This document shows positions 17,136 through 25,218 of a DNA stretch of 64,000 nucleotides, in pieces. Position numbers and translations under genes: made by a program. Every line of letters starts with the position of its first letter. The first letter of the stretch is position 1. This stretch comes from Methylobacterium adhaesivum (lineage in GTDB: Bacteria > Pseudomonadota > Alphaproteobacteria > Rhizobiales > Beijerinckiaceae): NCBI RefSeq assembly GCF_022179065.1, contig NZ_BPQD01000001.1, positions 310,001 through 374,000 of the forward strand, read 5' to 3'. The notes below the pieces were generated by a model, which was given only the letters and a program-made list of their open reading frames with translations, had not been told where the DNA came from and ran no database searches.

Positions 17136-17170
17136 GGTTCGGGGATCTCCGGGGCGTGGACGCGAAGGGT

Positions 17171-17779
17171 TCAGGCGCGGGGGCGCCCGCCGAGGACGGC
17201 GCGGATCCGGGCGAGCCAGCCGGGCGCGGCCGGCGCCCCGCTCACGACGGGCGGAACCGTCCGTCGCGCCGGGGCGAGGGCGGGCAGGGTCTCGGCCGGG
17301 GCCGCGATGGGTGTCGCGTCGCCGCGCCGGGCGCGCGGCAGGGCGACAGCGTAGGGGGTGCGGAACTGGTCCTGCTCGGCGCCGCGACGCGGGATCAGGG
17401 CGGCGGGCCGGTCCCACATCATCATCGCCTGCGCCGCGCCCTCCGGGTCGCCGTCGTTCAGGCGGCGCACGAGGGTGGAGCGGCCGAACGCCGCCGGACC
17501 GATGTTGAAGCAGAGGGAGACGAGGGCGTCGAAGGCGTGCTGCGGCAGTGCCCGCGTCACCGCCGCCCGCACGGCCGCGACGAAGCGGACGACGTCGCGG
17601 TCGAACACCGCGTCGCACTCGGTCGGGGTGAGGACGAGGCCGGGGGTGACGAGGGGCGGCCCGGCCGCGCTGGTGTGCCCGATCCCGATGGTCCAGATGC
17701 CGGCGGAATCGCGGTAGGCATGGAGCCGCCGCCCCTCGCGGGCGATGAGCACGGCCTTGCCGATGGCGCTGAGGTCCAT
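17171..17779 (-). CDS. phage-type endolysin (GH24 lysozyme)
   Basis: A 202-residue muramidase of the T4-lysozyme family. The catalytic triad is seen as Glu15 (AREGRRLHAYRD), Asp24 and Thr30 (WTIGIGHT), with the later DALVSLCFNIGPAAF block. There is no signal peptide, so release would need a holin. The C-terminal 50 residues are Pro/Ala/Arg-rich and end in an amphipathic helix. GGAG lies 6 bases before ATG 17779. The gene follows the tail-fibre gene on the same strand; an antisense secreted-protein gene and a short tandem repeat lie between them. In R. capsulatus the GTA lysis genes are at a separate locus, so their placement here is notable. Confidence 0.87.
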   Translation of the reverse strand: MDLSAIGKAVLIAREGRRLHAYRDSAGIWTIGIGHTSAAGPPLVTPGLVLTPTECDAVFDRDVVRFVAAVRAAVTRALPQHAFDALVSLCFNIGPAAFGRSTLVRRLNDGDPEGAAQAMMMWDRPAALIPRRGAEQDQFRTPYAVALPRARRGDATPIAAPAETLPALAPARRTVPPVVSGAPAAPGWLARIRAVLGGRPRA

Positions 17780-17792
17780 GGTGCACTCCGGG

Positions 17793-17840
17793 GTGTGGGA
17801 AGAGTTGGGGGTGTGGGAAGAGTCGGGGGTGTGGGGAAGG
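17793..17840. repeat. 18-bp tandem repeat upstream of endolysin
   Basis: A unit beginning GTGTGGGAAGAGT repeats with an 18-base period at 17793, 17811 and 17829, the last copy incomplete. It lies directly upstream of the endolysin ribosome-binding site on the minus strand. Slippage here could alter expression of the endolysin or of the divergent gene. Confidence 0.6.
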
Positions 17841-17917
17841 GAAGCCGGCGCGGAACGGAAGGGCGCGTCCGGGGGTTCGCTCGAGGAGCGGCCGGGGCCG
17901 GGCTCGGGAGGTGGATC

Positions 17918-18190
17918 ATGGCGCGATCGCGCATCGTCGTAAGTCTTGCTGCCGGACTCCTGCTCGCGGGCGCGGGCGGTGCCTCGGCCCAGAACAGCGG
18001 CAGCGGCAGCGGGCTGACGCCCTTTGCCACGGAGAGCGGCAACGACCGTTCGGCCGGCGTGAACAACGGCAATTATCGTCCGCCACGCTACTACGGGCCG
18101 GGTGCCGTGGCGGCACCGCGCGGCTACGGGCGCCCGATCTCCGGTTACGAGCGCCGCCGGCCGGGGCCGTATTACGGCTCTCCGTACTGA
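17918..18190 (+). CDS. small secreted Gly/Tyr/Pro-rich protein, antisense to the GTA cluster
   Basis: A 90-residue protein with a clear Sec signal (MARSRIVVSLAAGLLLAGAG, cleavage after ASA). The low-complexity mature part is rich in Gly, Asn, Tyr, Pro and Arg (NNGNYRPPRYYG, RRRPGPYYGSPY). It is on the plus strand while the surrounding GTA genes are on the minus strand, and it ends 4 bp before the fibre gene stop. Function unknown; the composition resembles envelope or surface proteins common in Methylobacterium-type genomes. It may be a passenger gene inserted in the cluster. Confidence 0.6.
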   Translation: MARSRIVVSLAAGLLLAGAGGASAQNSGSGSGLTPFATESGNDRSAGVNNGNYRPPRYYGPGAVAAPRGYGRPISGYERRRPGPYYGSPY

Positions 18191-18194
18191 CGCG

Positions 18195-19757
18195 TCACGC
18201 GAGACCAAATCCGGAAAAGTCGCTGTCGGCGGCGGCGATGTAGCCGTCCGTGCCGGTGAACAGGGCGTGGACCGTGATGAGGTCGCCCGCCGCCAGGGAC
18301 AGGGTGCAGCCGAGACTCACCGTGGAGACCCCGTCGATGGGGGCGGCGACGCCCCGGCGGCTGCCGTCGAGGGTGACGCCGTTGCGGTGGAACCGCGCCT
18401 GCAGGGAGGCCGGCGCGTTGGTGCCGTTGCGCTTGAAGGCGAGGGCCGCGGTGAAGGTGTAGACCCCCGCCTCCGGGACCACGAAGGCGTTGTCGGCGGC
18501 GCGGAACAGGCCCTGCGCGTTGAGGAGGCCGGTGTTGAAGCCGACCCGCGTCCACGCCCCCGCGCCGACGTAGTTGTCGTAGCTCGTCGCGGCGCGAAAG
18601 CACGGCGGGTTGCTGAGGCGCACCCATCCGGCGCCGGTATGGCCCCGGAAGGCGGCGAGGGTGCTGTCGAACACGATCTGCCCCGGCGCCGTGCCGGTCG
18701 CCGGCACGCCGGCCCGCGCCACGAGTTCGAGGGCGCCGTTGGCCCGCATCCGCACGACGGGACGCGGCGCGGTGCCGCCGAGATCCGTCGCCTCGATTAC
18801 AAATCCGGCGCCCTGGGCCGTCGCGGAGAAATCCTCCTCGGCGATGCCCCGCAGGGTGACCCGTCCGTCCGTGCTTCCGCCGTCAAAGAACCCGCCGCCC
18901 GAGAGGCCGACGAGGCCATCCCCGGCGCGGATCGGGGCGGGAGCCTGCCGGCTGCCCCGGCCGCTGCGGGTCTGGATGACATTCTCGACGGGCCCGGCGC
19001 CGTAGGCGTCGAGGCACAGGCCCGGCCCCGCGCCTTCGCGGGCCACGTGCAGGGGCGCGCGGGCCATGGGCGCGCCGGGCAGGCCAAGGGCGCCGAGGCC
19101 GAGATGGCCCGTGGCCGGATCGGCCCGCCACGCGCCGCGCCACGTGGCGCCGTCGGCCGAGACCTTGAGGCCGAGGGCGTCCTCGCCGAGCAGCCCGAGT
19201 TCGGCCCGGCCCGAGTAGGCCGTCTGGAACAGGAGCGCCACGGCGTTGCCCGGCGCCGCCTTGTTGAGGACGACGGCGAGGCCGCCGCTGCCCCCGTCCG
19301 CGGGATCGCGCGCGGTCCACAGGGCGCGCTCCAACTTGGCCGCGAACGCCGTCCCGGCCTCCGCCTCGGTGCCGAGGCCGAGGGCATCGAGGTTGCGCAG
19401 GGCGCGTACGCCGTCGAACAGGCCGCCCCAGCGCGCGCCGTCGAAGCGGTAGAACGCATCCTCGTCGCCCACGTGGACGAGCCAGCCCGGCCGGGGGACG
19501 AGGCCGGTCCAGACGCCATCGCCGAACACGGCGATCTGCCCGGAGAGGCCGGCCCACGCCCCGGTGGGGGTCTGGGCCGCCACGAGGTAGCGGTCGCCCT
19601 CCGCCGGGTCGGCGGGGGGCGCGGCGAGGTCCTTGTCGCGGCAGGCGAGGTGGACGAGGGCGTCGAGGGCCAGGAGCGCCTCGTTGTGGGTCACGTGCTT
19701 GCCGGCCTGGGCCGCCGCGAGGAGCGGCAGAGCGAGGTGCGGGGTGGTCTGCGCCAT
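18195..19757 (-). CDS. DUF2793 tail-fibre protein of GTA (rcc01699-like)
   Basis: A 520-residue structural protein. The N-terminal DUF2793 domain (about 1-95) has the family text HLALPLLAAAQAGKHVTHNEAL and GDRYLVAAQTPTGAWAG. A beta-rich middle follows. The C-terminal jelly-roll of about 130 residues resembles C1q-type domains (VPEAGVYTFTAALAFKRNG). DUF2793 proteins end the structural gene set of R. capsulatus GTA, and here the gene likewise follows the large host-interaction gene. The C-terminal domain probably binds a cell-surface ligand. A dispersed palindromic repeat lies in the 306-bp gap before it. Confidence 0.8.
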   Translation of the reverse strand: MAQTTPHLALPLLAAAQAGKHVTHNEALLALDALVHLACRDKDLAAPPADPAEGDRYLVAAQTPTGAWAGLSGQIAVFGDGVWTGLVPRPGWLVHVGDEDAFYRFDGARWGGLFDGVRALRNLDALGLGTEAEAGTAFAAKLERALWTARDPADGGSGGLAVVLNKAAPGNAVALLFQTAYSGRAELGLLGEDALGLKVSADGATWRGAWRADPATGHLGLGALGLPGAPMARAPLHVAREGAGPGLCLDAYGAGPVENVIQTRSGRGSRQAPAPIRAGDGLVGLSGGGFFDGGSTDGRVTLRGIAEEDFSATAQGAGFVIEATDLGGTAPRPVVRMRANGALELVARAGVPATGTAPGQIVFDSTLAAFRGHTGAGWVRLSNPPCFRAATSYDNYVGAGAWTRVGFNTGLLNAQGLFRAADNAFVVPEAGVYTFTAALAFKRNGTNAPASLQARFHRNGVTLDGSRRGVAAPIDGVSTVSLGCTLSLAAGDLITVHALFTGTDGYIAAADSDFSGFGLA

Positions 19758-19810
19758 GGACGGGCTCCGAGGGTATGCACGCGCTGCCGACGCATCGCGT
19801 CGGCAGCGCG

Positions 19811-19907
19811 GGTCCCCTCTCCTGGAAGGAGAGGGACAGGGTGAGGTGTGTGACGTGTCCGGAGAGGTCCCACACCTCACCCCAGCCCTCTCCTTCCAGG
19901 AGAGGGA
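19811..19907. repeat. dispersed palindromic repeat, copy 1
   Basis: A sequence of about 97 bp in the 306-bp gap between the DUF2793 gene and the host-interaction gene. The outer arms (CTCTCCTGGAAGGAGAG and its near-mirror CTCTCCTTCCAGGAGAG) are themselves small palindromes. The inner arms GGTGAGGTGTG and CACACCTCACC pair across a 15-base centre. The same element recurs at 38251-38350 and 47221-47316. The rest of the gap shows no gene. Confidence 0.85.
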
Positions 19908-20063
19908 GCACCGTCGCGGCTGCACCCGGCGTATCGCTCTTTTTGAAGGCGATCCGGCGGTGTGATCGGCGGGGGGATGTATGGCTCCGAACGGGCGGGT
20001 CTTCCGGATGGACGAGCCGCGTCGAGGCTCCGGGCAAGCCGGACGGGTTCACCCTCGACCGCG

Positions 20064-23000
20064 TCACCCCGCGCGGACCGGCACCCGCGCCCGCAGGGCC
20101 GGTCCCGGTCCGGTGAGGGTGCCCAGCGGCACGATGCTGGCCTCGATCCCCGTGGGCGGGCCGCCGAGATCCGCCGCCGCGTCGGCGTAGAGGACGGTGG
20201 TGTCGGCGGTCTCCAGGCTGCGCAGGACCGCCCCGCCCGGGTCGTGGATGTCGACGCGGTAGCCCTGCACCATCGGGTCGGGCGCCACGTCGACGGGGTC
20301 CCAGGCGTCACCCTCGCGCCGGACCCGGCGGGTCCAGGCAAGGCGAACCCCGTCGCCTTCGCGCCGCGCCCGGAGGTGGACGGGAGCGAGGGGCCGGAAC
20401 GGAGCCAGGCCGGCGGTGGCCCGGCGCTCGACGAACAACGGGTCGGCCGGGTCGCGGATGGCCGGGCCGATGCGGTAGCGGAACGGCCGGCCGACCTCGT
20501 CGAGGCGGGTGACGAGGGGCACCAGGGCCTCGTCGAGGCGCACGACGAGGCTCCCCGCCGCCAGGGTGCGGGCGGCGGCACCCTCGCTGCCGGCGAGCCC
20601 CCGCAGGAGGCCGGTGAGGCGATAGGTGTCCGGCCCGACGAGGGTGATCCCCGCCGCCGCGACGATCTCGACCGCGCCGTCCCCATCCACGAGGGCGAAG
20701 CGGTTGGCGCCGGCAAGTGCCGCCGCCTCGGGCACGGAGGCGAGGCCCCCGGCCGCCCCGAGGCGCACGTCGAGGCGGGTCGCCCGGTCGAAACGCCAGA
20801 GTGGGCCGGGGGGCAGCGGCGTCAGGGTCTGCCCGAGGCAGGCCGGATGATCGACGAGGGTGTGGAGGGCGAGGGCCCCCCCATCCTCCGCCCGCCACAC
20901 GGCGATCTCGCCCGGCCACGGCTCGGCCCGCACGGCCAGGACCTGCAGCGGCGTCGGGTCGCCGGTGTCCTGTGGCAGGTTGAGGATCGCCGCGAAGGGC
21001 GGCCCGGCCAGGGCCGGGGGCGACCGGCGCGGGGCCGGCTCCGGGGGCTCGCCCGTCCGGGCGGGCCGGCCGTGCCGGGGCACGGCGCGGGTCTCGATCC
21101 GGCGACCGGCCGGGCCGTCGGCGATGCGCACGATGCGGTGCGGGGCCGCCTCGCCCGGCAGGCTCAGGAGGTCGCCGGGTTCGAGGTCGATCCGGCGCGG
21201 GCTCAGGGCGAAGGCGGCGGTGTCGCGGGCGGCGAGGTCGGCATCGAGGATGGCTTCCGCCAGGGCCTCGGCGAGCGCCCGGCGCGTCACCACCGCCGCC
21301 TCCAGCCGGACCTCGCGGCGCCGTGCACCCGTGGGGCGCGAGGCCGCGGCGGTGATCCGGCGATAGGCCCCGCCCTCGGCGTCGGTCACGGTGAGCTCGA
21401 AGGAACGGGGCAGCTCGGATTCCTCGGCCCGCGTCAGGGCAAGGGGGGCATCGTCGTCGGGCGCCACGAGGTCGCCCGCCGGGATCGCCAGGGGCCGTTC
21501 CCCGCGCGGCCCCCGCACCGTCAGGGTGCCGGCGACTGCCGCGACGTCGAGGCCGTAGAGCCGGGCGAGAGGTTCGAGGGCGGCGCGGGCCGAGAGGGGC
21601 CGGTCGAGGACGTAGCCGTCGAGCTGCGCCGCGCCCGTGATCCGGGCCGGAACGTCGATCCCGCAATCGGCCAGGATCGCGGCCACCAGCCGGTCGAGTT
21701 CGAGGCCCTCGATCCGCCCGGTGATCCAGTGGCCCACCGACCAGTTGCCCGCATCCGCCCAGACCGTGTCGAAGTCCGGAAACGCCGGATAGGGGCGGGC
21801 ATCCCAGCACCACACGAAGACGTGGTCCGGCGACACCATCGGGCCGCCATAGGTCGCCGAGACCGGGTTGTGGGCGGGCTCGAAGCCGGGTGCTCCGGGA
21901 TCGAACCGTTCGAGGATGGCAGTGAGGCCGCGCGCCTGGATGAGGTCGTCGCGGCTCCCGTTCGAGAAGGGCGGCGACGCGCTCTCGGCGGATTTCGGAT
22001 CGGGGAACACGTTCGGGCCGTTGGTGCCCTTGTCCACGGCCGGCTTGCCGATCTCGGTCAGCCAGATCGGCTTGCCCCCCGGCACCCAGGCGGTGGCGCG
22101 GGTCTCGCGGCCGCCGTCGCGCTCCCAATGCGGGTTGCTCCACCAGCCGACGAGGTCCTTCGGCCGGAACACCCAGGGCTTGCCCTGCGCCCCGTCGGTG
22201 ATGGGGGTGCGCCGCTGCGCCGCCCGGTCGGCCTCGCTCGCGTAGTACCAGTCGAACGCTTCACCCGCCCCGAGGCGCGCCTTGAGGTAGGCCCGGTCGT
22301 AGATCGAATCGGCTTGCGCGAGGTCGGCATGGTCCGGCCCATCGCGCCAGTCGGTGAGGGGCGGATAGTAGTCGATCCCCACGGCGTGGATCGCGGAATC
22401 GGCGAACAGGCTGTCCAGGGGAAACCGCACGGTGGCGCCGTCGTCGCGGACATGGGCGCCGTATTCGGTCCAGTCGGCGGCGTAGACGAGGGGCACCGAC
22501 GCGCCGAGGCGGTCGCGCACGGCATGGGCGAGCGTGCGAAATCCCTCCACGGCCGGGTAGGTGTCGCCCTCGCCACGCACGCGGGTGAGGCCGACGCATT
22601 CGGAGCCGACGACGAAGCCGGCAAGCGGCACGCCCCAGCCGGCGGCGAGGTCGGCGTAATGCAGCACGAGGCCGCGATACTGCGCGAAGAACGCCGCGAC
22701 CTGGGCGGCGGCCGCCGCCGTGCCGTCCGGGCTCCCCGCCACGCCCGGCGCGGGATCGCAGGTGATGCGCCCGCGCCACGGGTAGGGCGGCTGGCCGGCG
22801 GCGGCGGGATCGCGGGGATCGGCCAAGGTGTTGCCCTGCGCCACGTCCATCATCAGGAACGGGTAGAGCACGACGGCGAGATCACGCCGGTGGAGTTCGG
22901 CCACGAGGCGGGTGAGGCCGGCATCCGACGGGGTGCCGCCATACGCCGGGTGGCCGTCAGGCGTCGTCGAGACTAGGCCGGCCTGCGCGCGGGTGAGGCC

Positions 23001-23933
23001 GGCGACGCGCCAGGAATCGCCCGTCGTCGCCTTCGCGGCGTTGTCGACCTTCGGCGCCACGGTGCAATGCCCGGCCCGCAGGTCGTCGCCGAACCAGCTC
23101 GCCACCACAGACACCGTCGTCAGGTTCGGGCACAGGGCCTGGAGGGCGTCGAGGGAGGCGATGACGTCGGTGACGCCCTGGAGCTGGAAGCGGTTGGCCG
23201 GCCGGCTCGCGCCGAGGCCGGCCTCCTCGGTGACGAGGGCGGGGTCGAGGCCGAATTCCGTCGAGCCCGGGATGAGGCAGACGGCGCGCACCCGGTCGGC
23301 GAGGCCCGCCACGGGGCGCACCACCTCGAAGGCGAATTGCGGCACGCGGTTGCCGAACTCGGCCAGGGCGAGGCGCTCGAACACGACGTAGGCGAGGCCG
23401 CGATAGGCCGGGGCCGTGCCCTCCTTGGCGACGATAAGCGGGTCCGGCTCCTGATCGGCCGTGCCCCGGTGCAGGCGCCAGGTCAGGGTGGTGAGGTCGA
23501 GTTCGCGCCCATCGGCCCAGATCCGCCGCACCTGAGCGACGGGTCCCTCGCACAGGCCGATGGCGAGGTCGACGGAATAGGCATAGGCCGTGCGCACCGT
23601 CTTCTGGCCGCCCCCGCCCTTGGCGGCGGACCCCGCCCGCTCCACGGTGGTGTTGGCGGTCTCCAGCGGCCGGGTCGCCCAGATCAGGGTGCCGCCGAGG
23701 CGCGCGCGGCCGTAGAGCCGGGGGATCGGGTCGCCCTCCGTCGAGGTCAGGCCCGCCACCTCCGTCAGGCGCGGCCCCTCGACGAAGCGGGGCCCCGAAC
23801 CGCCGCCGAACAGGGCGCCGTCGATCCCCGAGCCCGTCGCCGCCCCGAGGGCCGAGCCGATGATGCCCCCGATGGGGCCGCCGAGCGCCGTACCGGCCGC
23901 CGCTCCGGCGGTTTGCAGGATCAGCGTGGCCAT
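20064..23933 (-). CDS. GTA host-interaction/baseplate protein (g15, rcc01698-like) with TIM-barrel-like domain
   Basis: A 1289-residue tail-tip protein. The N-terminus is hydrophobic and Gly-rich (MATLILQTAGAAAGTALGG), as in phage tail-tip proteins. A central glycoside-hydrolase-like TIM barrel (about 400-700) carries the family texts GIDYYPPLTDWRDG, GGKPIWLTEIGKP and FVWCWDARPYPAFPD. A putative phage-tail domain and a beta-rich C-terminal part follow. Length and domain order match R. capsulatus GTA gene 15. It contacts the recipient envelope. Unlike the usual arrangement, 2.5 kb of unrelated genes separate it from g14. The start was chosen at the conserved hydrophobic leader; the frame is open further upstream under the transporter gene. 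Confidence 0.9.
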   Translation of the reverse strand: MATLILQTAGAAAGTALGGPIGGIIGSALGAATGSGIDGALFGGGSGPRFVEGPRLTEVAGLTSTEGDPIPRLYGRARLGGTLIWATRPLETANTTVERAGSAAKGGGGQKTVRTAYAYSVDLAIGLCEGPVAQVRRIWADGRELDLTTLTWRLHRGTADQEPDPLIVAKEGTAPAYRGLAYVVFERLALAEFGNRVPQFAFEVVRPVAGLADRVRAVCLIPGSTEFGLDPALVTEEAGLGASRPANRFQLQGVTDVIASLDALQALCPNLTTVSVVASWFGDDLRAGHCTVAPKVDNAAKATTGDSWRVAGLTRAQAGLVSTTPDGHPAYGGTPSDAGLTRLVAELHRRDLAVVLYPFLMMDVAQGNTLADPRDPAAAGQPPYPWRGRITCDPAPGVAGSPDGTAAAAAQVAAFFAQYRGLVLHYADLAAGWGVPLAGFVVGSECVGLTRVRGEGDTYPAVEGFRTLAHAVRDRLGASVPLVYAADWTEYGAHVRDDGATVRFPLDSLFADSAIHAVGIDYYPPLTDWRDGPDHADLAQADSIYDRAYLKARLGAGEAFDWYYASEADRAAQRRTPITDGAQGKPWVFRPKDLVGWWSNPHWERDGGRETRATAWVPGGKPIWLTEIGKPAVDKGTNGPNVFPDPKSAESASPPFSNGSRDDLIQARGLTAILERFDPGAPGFEPAHNPVSATYGGPMVSPDHVFVWCWDARPYPAFPDFDTVWADAGNWSVGHWITGRIEGLELDRLVAAILADCGIDVPARITGAAQLDGYVLDRPLSARAALEPLARLYGLDVAAVAGTLTVRGPRGERPLAIPAGDLVAPDDDAPLALTRAEESELPRSFELTVTDAEGGAYRRITAAASRPTGARRREVRLEAAVVTRRALAEALAEAILDADLAARDTAAFALSPRRIDLEPGDLLSLPGEAAPHRIVRIADGPAGRRIETRAVPRHGRPARTGEPPEPAPRRSPPALAGPPFAAILNLPQDTGDPTPLQVLAVRAEPWPGEIAVWRAEDGGALALHTLVDHPACLGQTLTPLPPGPLWRFDRATRLDVRLGAAGGLASVPEAAALAGANRFALVDGDGAVEIVAAAGITLVGPDTYRLTGLLRGLAGSEGAAARTLAAGSLVVRLDEALVPLVTRLDEVGRPFRYRIGPAIRDPADPLFVERRATAGLAPFRPLAPVHLRARREGDGVRLAWTRRVRREGDAWDPVDVAPDPMVQGYRVDIHDPGGAVLRSLETADTTVLYADAAADLGGPPTGIEASIVPLGTLTGPGPALRARVPVRAG

Positions 23934-23992
23934 GGCGGGCTCCGGTAGGCTGTCGGGACCGGACCTCCGCGAGGCCGGAGAGGAAGGGGCCC

Positions 23993-24436
23993 TCAGCGCC
24001 GGATGAGGATCACCCCGCCGATGAGGAGGGCGACGCCGACGAGGCGCGGGCCGTCGAGGCTGCGCTGGGCGAGGCCGAGCCAGCCGAAATGGTCGAACGC
24101 CACGGAGGCCAGCATCTGGCCAGTGACGAGGAGGGCCATGAACGTGCCCGCCCCCAGAACCGGCACGAGGGCGATGCCGAGGGCGATGAACAGGGCGCCG
24201 AAGGCCCCGCCGCTCCAGGCCCACCACGGCAGGCGGGCCGCCACGCTCCAGGCGGGCAGGGGATCGCGCAGGGCGAGCGCCAGAAGGCCCATGCAGGCGA
24301 GCCCGACGAGGTAGCTCGTGAAACCCGCCCAGGCGGCGGAGTTCAGCGCCCCGCGCAGCTGCGTGTTCAACCCCTGCTGGATCACGATGGCGCCCCCCGC
24401 CATGGCGGCGAGGAGCAGGGCGAGGAGTGTCGGCAT
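23993..24436 (-). CDS. DMT-type transporter, YdcZ (DUF606) family
   Basis: A 147-residue inner-membrane protein with five hydrophobic segments. The leader is MPTLLALLLAAMAGGAIVIQ, followed by QQGLNTQLRGAL, characteristic of the YdcZ/DUF606 half-size drug/metabolite transporters, and it ends VALLIGGVILIRR. GAGG lies 5 bases upstream of ATG 24436, which favours it over an ATG six codons earlier. It is not a phage gene, yet it sits between g14 and g15 of the GTA cluster, on the same strand. Next to it on the other strand is a broken LysR gene that was probably its divergent regulator. The substrate is unknown. Confidence 0.8.
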   Translation of the reverse strand: MPTLLALLLAAMAGGAIVIQQGLNTQLRGALNSAAWAGFTSYLVGLACMGLLALALRDPLPAWSVAARLPWWAWSGGAFGALFIALGIALVPVLGAGTFMALLVTGQMLASVAFDHFGWLGLAQRSLDGPRLVGVALLIGGVILIRR

Positions 24437-24541
24437 CGAAACCTCGGGGGGCATCCGCGCGCCCGGCGCGGTGCGCCTTGACAACCATCCGGCCGCCATG
24501 CCGTCAAATGCCGGTTTCCTCGCAATCCATGCGGATCGGGC

Positions 24542-25037
24542 ATGTTGAATCCCGCCCACGTCGATCTGTTTCGCGCCGTGCTGCGCCATGGCGGCATGAC
24601 GCGGGCGGCGGCGGTCTTGGGGGAACGGCCAGCCCCATGTCAGCCGCGCCATGGCGCAACTCGAAGCCACCCTCGGCTTCGCCTTGTTCGTACGCGGGCA
24701 CGGCAGCGCCCGGCCGACGCCGGAGGGCGCGGCGTTCGCCCGCGAGGTCGAGCGCACCTATGCCGGGCTCGATCACCTCACCCGCGCGACGCGGGAGATC
24801 CGCGAACTCGGCACCGGGCTGCTTGATAGTCGTCGCTCGCCGCCGCCTCCTCGCCGAGCATTCCGGGGCGCGGGTGGTCCTGCACGTGCCTGCTTCCGAT
24901 ACAATCTGGGCTTGGGCAGCCTCAGCGTCGATGCTGTCTGCATCATGCCGCGCGGGCATGCCCTGGCCCGGTGGCGCGCAAACTGGATTGCTGATCTCGC
25001 GGACGATATGAAGATCGCGGTCGAGTTGCGGGGTTAA
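24542..25037 (+). pseudogene. LysR-family regulator, broken by frameshifts and deletion
   Basis: The first codons give a LysR start (MLNPAHVDLFRAVLRHGGMTRAAAVLG). The helix-turn-helix then continues in another frame (MAQLEATLGFALFVRG, PTPEGAAFAREVERTYAGLDHL). A third frame carries ARRRLLAEHSGARVVLHV, and later a short effector-domain remnant reads SVDAVCIMPRGHALA. At least three frame changes and a central deletion are needed to join them, and most of the effector domain is missing. It is divergent to the YdcZ-type transporter, a usual regulator/target layout, so it is probably the dead regulator of that gene. About 180 bp of AT-richer sequence without a gene follow. Confidence 0.75.
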
Positions 25038-25218
25038 GAAGGCCCGTCACAGCGGTCACGATGATGGCGATGGCGGTGCGCATTCGGTGAAGGCGGAACC
25101 CGCGACAATTTCGTAGATTTACTTACCGCTATCTGAGCAAAACAAATAGAGCTGAGAATTTGAAAAGGGCTTGTAAAAGCTAGGTTTGCGGCTGTATTTG
25201 TGTTGTAAGTTTTTGTGG

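Noticed and set aside
17793-17840. CRISPR-like short tandem array
   Set aside because: The 18-bp period has no unique spacers and the unit is low-complexity. No CRISPR array or cas gene was found anywhere in the window.
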